This document shows, in pieces, positions 58,906 to 64,000 of a stretch of 64,000 bases of DNA. The DNA comes from Cadophora sp. MPI-SDFR-AT-0126. Taxonomy: Eukaryota > Ascomycota > Leotiomycetes > Helotiales > Ploettnerulaceae. A program made the position numbers and the translations under genes. The notes under the pieces are model-generated. The model saw nothing but the letters and a program-made list of their open reading frames with translations, searched no databases and had not been told where the DNA came from. Where the stretch lies: contig JAGMVK010000005.1 of NCBI GenBank assembly GCA_020747065.1, forward strand, positions 186,001 to 250,000, written 5' to 3'. Every line of letters starts with the position of its first letter. Within the stretch, counting starts at the first letter, position 1.

Positions 58906-59967
58906 TCATGGGCTCAAGCTAATGCAAGTGTTAGAGGAACTATCCTCCTCAAAAATGCCACCAAAAATAACACCCTCGTTGATACCAGAAGGCTGTTTCC
59001 CACTCTTCGTGATATCCGAACCAGGATTCACTGGCTTCTTCAAGATGCCGAAATGGTATTGTCCTTGTCCGGCAACATTGTTCGTTACGGCCTTGCTGAC
59101 TGAAGCTAGAGGACTGTTACCAGTTGAGTAGTAGACTTGAGTCGTCCTGCATGACATCAAATATCAGCAATTCGTTGATGTTTGGATCGAGCGGAGGGGG
59201 GAAATAGAACTTACCCTTTCACGAAATCCAACACCACCCCAAAATTATGCCACACTCCTGGTGTAAACCTCGTCGAAAAGATCGTACTGATCGGCTTCGA
59301 ATTCACATTACCCTGCAAAAACAAAGTATCTGGATTCGCTCCTCCTGGATTCCCACCAATGATGCTTCCATATTTGAGCACTACTTGGTTGGTGCTGTAG
59401 TCGCTAGATTCGAGGAAGAAGAGTTGGTATTCATGCGCTGCGTCGAGGGGTCGCGTGGTGTCTTTCATGACGGAGAAGTGCATTGTTTTGATGCCAGTGG
59501 TTGAGGCATCGGTTCCGCTGTTGGAGAGAGGGAGGAGTTCGGCGCGGCGGAAGCCGGTTTGGCTGTTGAAAATGGATTTGTCGCTGAGGAGAAGGTCAGT
59601 AGGGGTCTGAGAGATGAGAAGAGGAGGGTTACTTGATTGTTACTTCGACGGCTTTTGTTCCAGCGGAGTCAAACTGTATAGTCAGGTCCGAGTCCTGGGA
59701 GGGGATAGTTGGATCTTACGAGCGACGAGTTGACATTGGGAAGCTGGAGAACACCGCTCCATTTCAGGTCTGGAAGCGTCAGAATCGCACATGGTTGCCA
59801 TTTACTGGGCACTTACTAGCTCCTAGCACGTATTGAGCGTTGAATGGACTCGAACTTCCGTCAAAAGTCGCCAATGATGCATCCTTGGGAACACGTCCAT
59901 CGAATTGAAGAGGACATTTCTGTGCTGCGACACTTGCCGTGAATACGAGTAGTGAAGTCAGATACAT
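58906..59967 (-). CDS. Secreted glycoside hydrolase family 131 beta-glucanase
   Basis: Five exons, 59967-59817, 59769-59720, 59673-59633, 59583-59215 and 59146-58906, give 283 aa. Signal peptide MYLTSLLVFTASVAAQ. The mature protein matches GH131 along its length: CPLQFDGRVPKDASLATFD, then YVLGANLKWSGVLQLPNVN, SIFNSQTGFRRAELLP, HEYQLFFLESSDYSTNQ, TPGVWHNFGVVLDF, TTQVYYSTGNSPLA, GQGQYHFGILKKP and INEGVIFGGIFEEDSS. GH131 enzymes act on beta-1,3/1,6- and beta-1,4-glucans outside the cell and are common in plant-associated fungi. The domain is full length and ends without a cellulose-binding module. The start at 59967 is chosen because it opens directly into the signal peptide. Confidence 0.93.
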
Positions 59968-61465
59968 CTTCGAAATTGTAAGAAAAGAGAGTCGAAGAGA
60001 GAAAATGAAGGAGATCCGAGCCTCAGTGCGATTGGAAGAATAGAGATGCAACGCAGAACGAAAGGGAAATTTTCAAGGACAGCTTGCAAAATCCTCTATG
60101 TGGCCACCTAAGCCGGATATCTTCCAGCCTAGATGTGACTTCAGTGAGGCTGATTCAAGTTCAAATGAAGTGCATAATGCAATTGGAATCGTCTAACGCT
60201 GGTCTCGTTTGGATAAAATGCAAAGAATCAATGTCGAAGGTAAATGGATATTGGCACGTGACTCTATGTTCTCTCACTTCCTCCTAGCCTGTGATGAATT
60301 TTCCTGCTTGAACGAAGACAATCGGTGTTGAGCAAGAGCTGGTGATTGTGATCTGATTCGATCCGGAGAGCCAAGGAGCGTATCCCAAAGCAAGTCTTCC
60401 CCATCACAAAGTTAGTTCTTCACTTGTAAGATCTACATCCGGTACCTATATTGCCGTCGTTACACCTTGCTACAGAATAGAAGTTCCTATTGGCTTCACC
60501 GTGTGAATCTTGTCTCGTGAGTACCATGCATCAACATGACAGCGTAACTCCGCGCGGGGAATTCAGGCAGCTTGGCGCATTAATCTGGCTAAAAGCCAAC
60601 CTTATATGAAATGAAACGTCTGAATTTAAAAACGAGACGTAGAAACAAGCTTTTCGGATATACGGCATACTTTGATGAAAGTCATGGATCTTTCGGGTGC
60701 TGATTCCACCGTTTGGATGTTGCTTGTGGGGAACCTGGATGAGGACGCCGCACGTGACCATTTCACTGCAGATTCATGGATGGACGATGCGGTGGATCGG
60801 GGATCCTATGGTATTACAAACATACTGTTGGAGTACCAGGATACGTAAGTACGAGCAGAAAGAACGACATGAAAAGGCATATCTCCAAGTACTGCCCGTA
60901 ATGTTGACATGAAGCTTGTTTTGAGGCGTCACAACCGAGTGCAAAGGGGCGTCGGCGAAAGCGAGAAAATCCCCTCAAATGCCCTCAATGTCAACAAAAA
61001 CTCCAAATTCTCGTTTAAATACATTCTTTACTCCGTACAATATAAATCTATCTATTTCTTCCAATTTCATGAAATTACAAATCCGTCCAGTCGCTGCACG
61101 TGATGAATGCAAGTAGCAGGGGTTTAGATAAGCTGCGGGGATTGTGCGGTGCGAGATTTGTGCGTTGCGATGTTTTCGCGGTGACTCGCCACAACCATCA
61201 TCGTTCCATCCATCAATATCAGCCAAAGTTCTCAATCAAATGAAACTGTAGCGTATATCCGAAGTGGCAGGTCATATGTCATAGCGATTGGGTAAGCGGA
61301 TGTGTGAGTCTTTCACTTATTCACTTTTCTTCTCGCAGGTTCTCGCATTCCTAGTCCTTCTTTCCTTCCAGTATACCTGCAACGACCTCAACTCCACCCC
61401 ATCACACCTGCCCTCTCTATCATACAGCTCAGACGAGATAAACGCGAGTGCGAACAGCATTCGTG
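59968..61465. other. Intergenic, 1.5 kb
   Basis: Divergent upstream region of GH131 and the Ccc2-like ATPase. AT-rich near 61000-61090. No gene is seen. Confidence 0.5.
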
Positions 61466-64000
61466 ATGGATTCTCTTCCAGATACTTCAGAAAAGGTGTC
61501 TTATGTGACAGCCACGCCGAACATGGTTACAACTTCATTTATTTTGTCAAACCTCCACTGTCCATCATGCGTTTCCCATATTCAAAATACATTATACGCG
61601 CTCGATCCTCCTCCAGCCATTGTATCACCATCTCTCGTCTCCTCTGTAGTCACAGTGGAACATGATGCAGCTATATCGGTCGCGGACATACAAGATGCAC
61701 TGGAAAACGCAGGATTCGAAATCTACGATGTTGCACCAAACTCCAGCCGCCCTCCTACTGAAATATCAGCTGCAAGCCTCGACGGTTCAGACGGTTACCT
61801 CGATCGAGTTATCAATAGACTTTCGTCAGACCAATATTCTCGGCGTGGAAGGAATTCCAGACCTTCCTCTCAGCACATTCAGCATTGCGAAGCATGTCGA
61901 CAAGACGCAGCTACAAACCCTTCCGATTCAAAATCCTCGTCGTCTGCCGATCATGGACTCACAAGCTCGAAGATGTATCATTCCCAAGACAACAAACTGG
62001 TAACCATTGACTCGGTCGACACGCAGGCCAGTGCGGATACATGGCGGGCTTCTCTTGCTGTTGGTGGAATGACCTGTGCTGCTTGCGTCGGAGCTATTAC
62101 TGAAGAATTGGAAAAGAAGTCTTGGGTCAGGAAGGTTGTTGTCAACTTGATATCGAACAGCGCTACAGTCGACTTCGTAGGCGAAGGGCACAAGAATGAT
62201 ATTGTGGGAGCCATCGAGGATATTGGATATGATGCAACCATCGACTCTATCGTCGATACAAGTAAGGTTGATTCCAGGGTACGAAGTGAACAGCGTACCC
62301 TTGAGATCAAGGTCGATGGAATGTACTGCGAGCACTGCCCATCTCGTGTGCATGCCGCTCTTTCAACGGCTTTCGGCAATAAGATCAGCATCGATAGACG
62401 TGTATCCCTGCAGAGCCCTGTTCTGCAAATCACGTATACCCCTCGAATACCGGACTTCACCATCAGGGACATCATCGCAGCTATCTCAGCGGTAGAGGAA
62501 GGCATAAATCCTTCAATATACCATCCACCAACGCTCGAGGAACGATCGCGACAGCTACATGCACGAGAGCAGCTACGGATCCTGATTAGAGTGGCCCTCA
62601 CCTTCATCATCGCCATCCCAACGCTGATTATTGGCATCATTTATATGAGTCTTGTGCCAGCAAACAATCCAGGGAAGAAGTTCCTGATGCATCCTCTGCA
62701 TGCCGGTGTTAGTCGAACACAGTGGTCACTTTTCATTTTGGCAACACCAGTCTACTTCCTATGTGCTGATGTGTTTCATACCCGGGCTTTGAAAGAACTT
62801 CGATCCATGTGGCGACGCGGCAGCTCGACACCCATCCTTCAAAGATTCTACCGTTTTGGAAGCATGAACATGCTCATGTCTCTCGGTACTTCTATTGCAT
62901 ACATCTCATCTGTCGCGCAGCTCATCGCAGCTGGTGCTAAAGGATCGAAACACGTGGAGGACAGTGGCTTCTATTTCGACTCTGTTGTATTCTTGACCCT
63001 TTTCCTCCTCGTTGGCCGTCTCATCGAATCTTATAGCAAATCGAAAACAGGCGATGCAGTCACTATGCTTGGAAAATTGAGGCCGACGGAAGCACTACTG
63101 ATCGACCCCCCGGGCGGGAGACGATCAAGCGAAGAGACACTCACTGAAAATATCCCAACAGGTGAGCAGCTTGCGAACGGACAAAGGCCGGAGACTGTTA
63201 AGAAGGTGAACGTTGATTTACTTGAATTCGGCGATACCGTAAAGGTTCTCCAAGGAGGCTCCCCACCTTGTGATGGTACGATCGTTCAGGGAGAGTCAAA
63301 ATTTGACGAGTCCAGTTTGACTGGAGAATCCAAACTCGTGAAGAAAAGTATCGGGGATGAGGTCTTCTCAGGTACTGTCAACAAAGATTCGCCTGTGTCT
63401 ATCCAAATCACTGGTATCGCAGGAGCCTCAATGTTGGATCAGATTGTCAAGGCTGTCCGTGAAGGCCAAACACGCCGTGCTCCAATGGAGCGCATCGCCG
63501 ACACATTGACTGGCTATTTCGTCCCATGCGTCACTCTGATCGCCATCACAACTTGGTTGGTATGGCTTGGACTCGGTCTTTCTGGTACCCTCCCACGAGG
63601 TTACTTGGGTCACGACTCGGGTGGATGGGTCGCATGGTCATTACAATTTGCGATTGCTGTCTTCGTTGTCGCCTGTCCTTGTGGTCTCGCACTAGCGGCT
63701 CCCACGGCACTGTTTGTCGGTGGCGGCCTCGCAGCGAAATACGGCATTCTGGTAAAGGGAGGAGGCGAGGCATTTGAGAAGGCTAGCAAGATCGATTGTA
63801 TCGTCTTCGATAAAACAGGCACATTGACCATGGGCGGAGACCCTGTTGTCACAGATTTCGATGTCATGCCTGTTGACTTTGGCACGAACAGTCAAGCGTC
63901 CAAATCAAGCATTCTTCGCTTGGTAAAGGAACTTGAGCAAGCAAAGGACAGTAAGGAGAGCAGCCAAGAAGATTCTCAATCTACTATCTTGGGTATGGTC
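61466..64000 (+). CDS. CCC2: Copper-transporting P1B-1 ATPase (Ccc2-like), 3' end outside window
   Basis: Open without intron from ATG 61466 to the window end (845 codons). The start MDSLPDTSEKVSY is the first in-frame ATG before the first metal domain. Three HMA-type copper sites occur: LHCPSC near residue 33, GMTCAAC near 199 and GMYCEHC near 288. These are followed by the membrane domain, the actuator motif TGES, the CPC metal-binding helix VACPCGLALAAP, and the phosphorylation site VFDKTGTLTMG near residue 783. The nucleotide-binding domain is cut off. Ccc2-type pumps load Cu(I) into the late Golgi for multicopper oxidases, receiving copper from the Atx1 chaperone. The N-terminal linker between HMA1 and HMA2 is long and Ser-rich. 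Confidence 0.93.
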   Translation, partial: MDSLPDTSEKVSYVTATPNMVTTSFILSNLHCPSCVSHIQNTLYALDPPPAIVSPSLVSSVVTVEHDAAISVADIQDALENAGFEIYDVAPNSSRPPTEISAASLDGSDGYLDRVINRLSSDQYSRRGRNSRPSSQHIQHCEACRQDAATNPSDSKSSSSADHGLTSSKMYHSQDNKLVTIDSVDTQASADTWRASLAVGGMTCAACVGAITEELEKKSWVRKVVVNLISNSATVDFVGEGHKNDIVGAIEDIGYDATIDSIVDTSKVDSRVRSEQRTLEIKVDGMYCEHCPSRVHAALSTAFGNKISIDRRVSLQSPVLQITYTPRIPDFTIRDIIAAISAVEEGINPSIYHPPTLEERSRQLHAREQLRILIRVALTFIIAIPTLIIGIIYMSLVPANNPGKKFLMHPLHAGVSRTQWSLFILATPVYFLCADVFHTRALKELRSMWRRGSSTPILQRFYRFGSMNMLMSLGTSIAYISSVAQLIAAGAKGSKHVEDSGFYFDSVVFLTLFLLVGRLIESYSKSKTGDAVTMLGKLRPTEALLIDPPGGRRSSEETLTENIPTGEQLANGQRPETVKKVNVDLLEFGDTVKVLQGGSPPCDGTIVQGESKFDESSLTGESKLVKKSIGDEVFSGTVNKDSPVSIQITGIAGASMLDQIVKAVREGQTRRAPMERIADTLTGYFVPCVTLIAITTWLVWLGLGLSGTLPRGYLGHDSGGWVAWSLQFAIAVFVVACPCGLALAAPTALFVGGGLAAKYGILVKGGGEAFEKASKIDCIVFDKTGTLTMGGDPVVTDFDVMPVDFGTNSQASKSSILRLVKELEQAKDSKESSQEDSQSTILGMV

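Overview
The window comes from a filamentous ascomycete (Pezizomycotina). The evidence is many short introns (about 44-126 nt) with GTNNGT donors, CTGAC/CTAAC-type branch sites and TAG/CAG acceptors, together with HET, NACHT, Clr5, SAT4/rhodopsin-like, UstYa-like (DUF3328) and GH131 families. The family mix suggests a Leotiomycete (Helotiales-like), but that is inference. I placed 23 protein genes and one tRNA. Exon models were built by hand by keeping reading phase across splice sites.

Layout, left to right. 1-2035: 5' part of a NACHT NTPase (- strand), cut by the window edge. 2.4-3.3 kb: AT-rich gene-free DNA. 4-24 kb: mostly housekeeping and metabolism: a class III aminotransferase, cytosolic lysyl-tRNA synthetase, COX15 heme A synthase sharing an upstream region with a nucleotide-sugar-transporter-like protein, an alpha/beta hydrolase, a seven-helix SAT4/rhodopsin-like protein and an HpcH/HpaI aldolase. 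Within it, at 15.0-16.7 kb, lies a convergent pair of paralogous small secreted cysteine-rich proteins. 24.1-33.4 kb: gene-poor, with two membrane proteins of unknown function. 33.4-37.1 kb: a YeeE/YedE sulfur transporter followed by a DAO-type FAD oxidoreductase. 37.3-46.3 kb: HET-domain, AAA+ ATPase and Clr5-TPR genes. 47-64 kb: two P1B heavy-metal ATPases (a CrpA/Pca1-like pump with a very cysteine-rich N-terminus, and a Ccc2-like copper pump cut by the window end). Between them are a third small secreted protein, a large acidic protein with an awkward reading frame, an intron-bearing tRNA-Pro, a UstYa-like oxidase and a secreted GH131 glucanase.

Themes: copper handling (two P1B pumps; COX15 is functionally adjacent through cytochrome oxidase), self/non-self recognition families (NACHT, HET), and secretion toward host or substrate (three small cysteine-rich proteins, GH131). 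No transposase, CRISPR or rRNA was seen. The most unusual items are the convergent cysteine-rich pair with matching intron positions, the LysRS terminal intron whose retention would add a membrane segment, the metallothionein-like N-terminus of the first P1B ATPase, and the interrupted acidic repeat protein.
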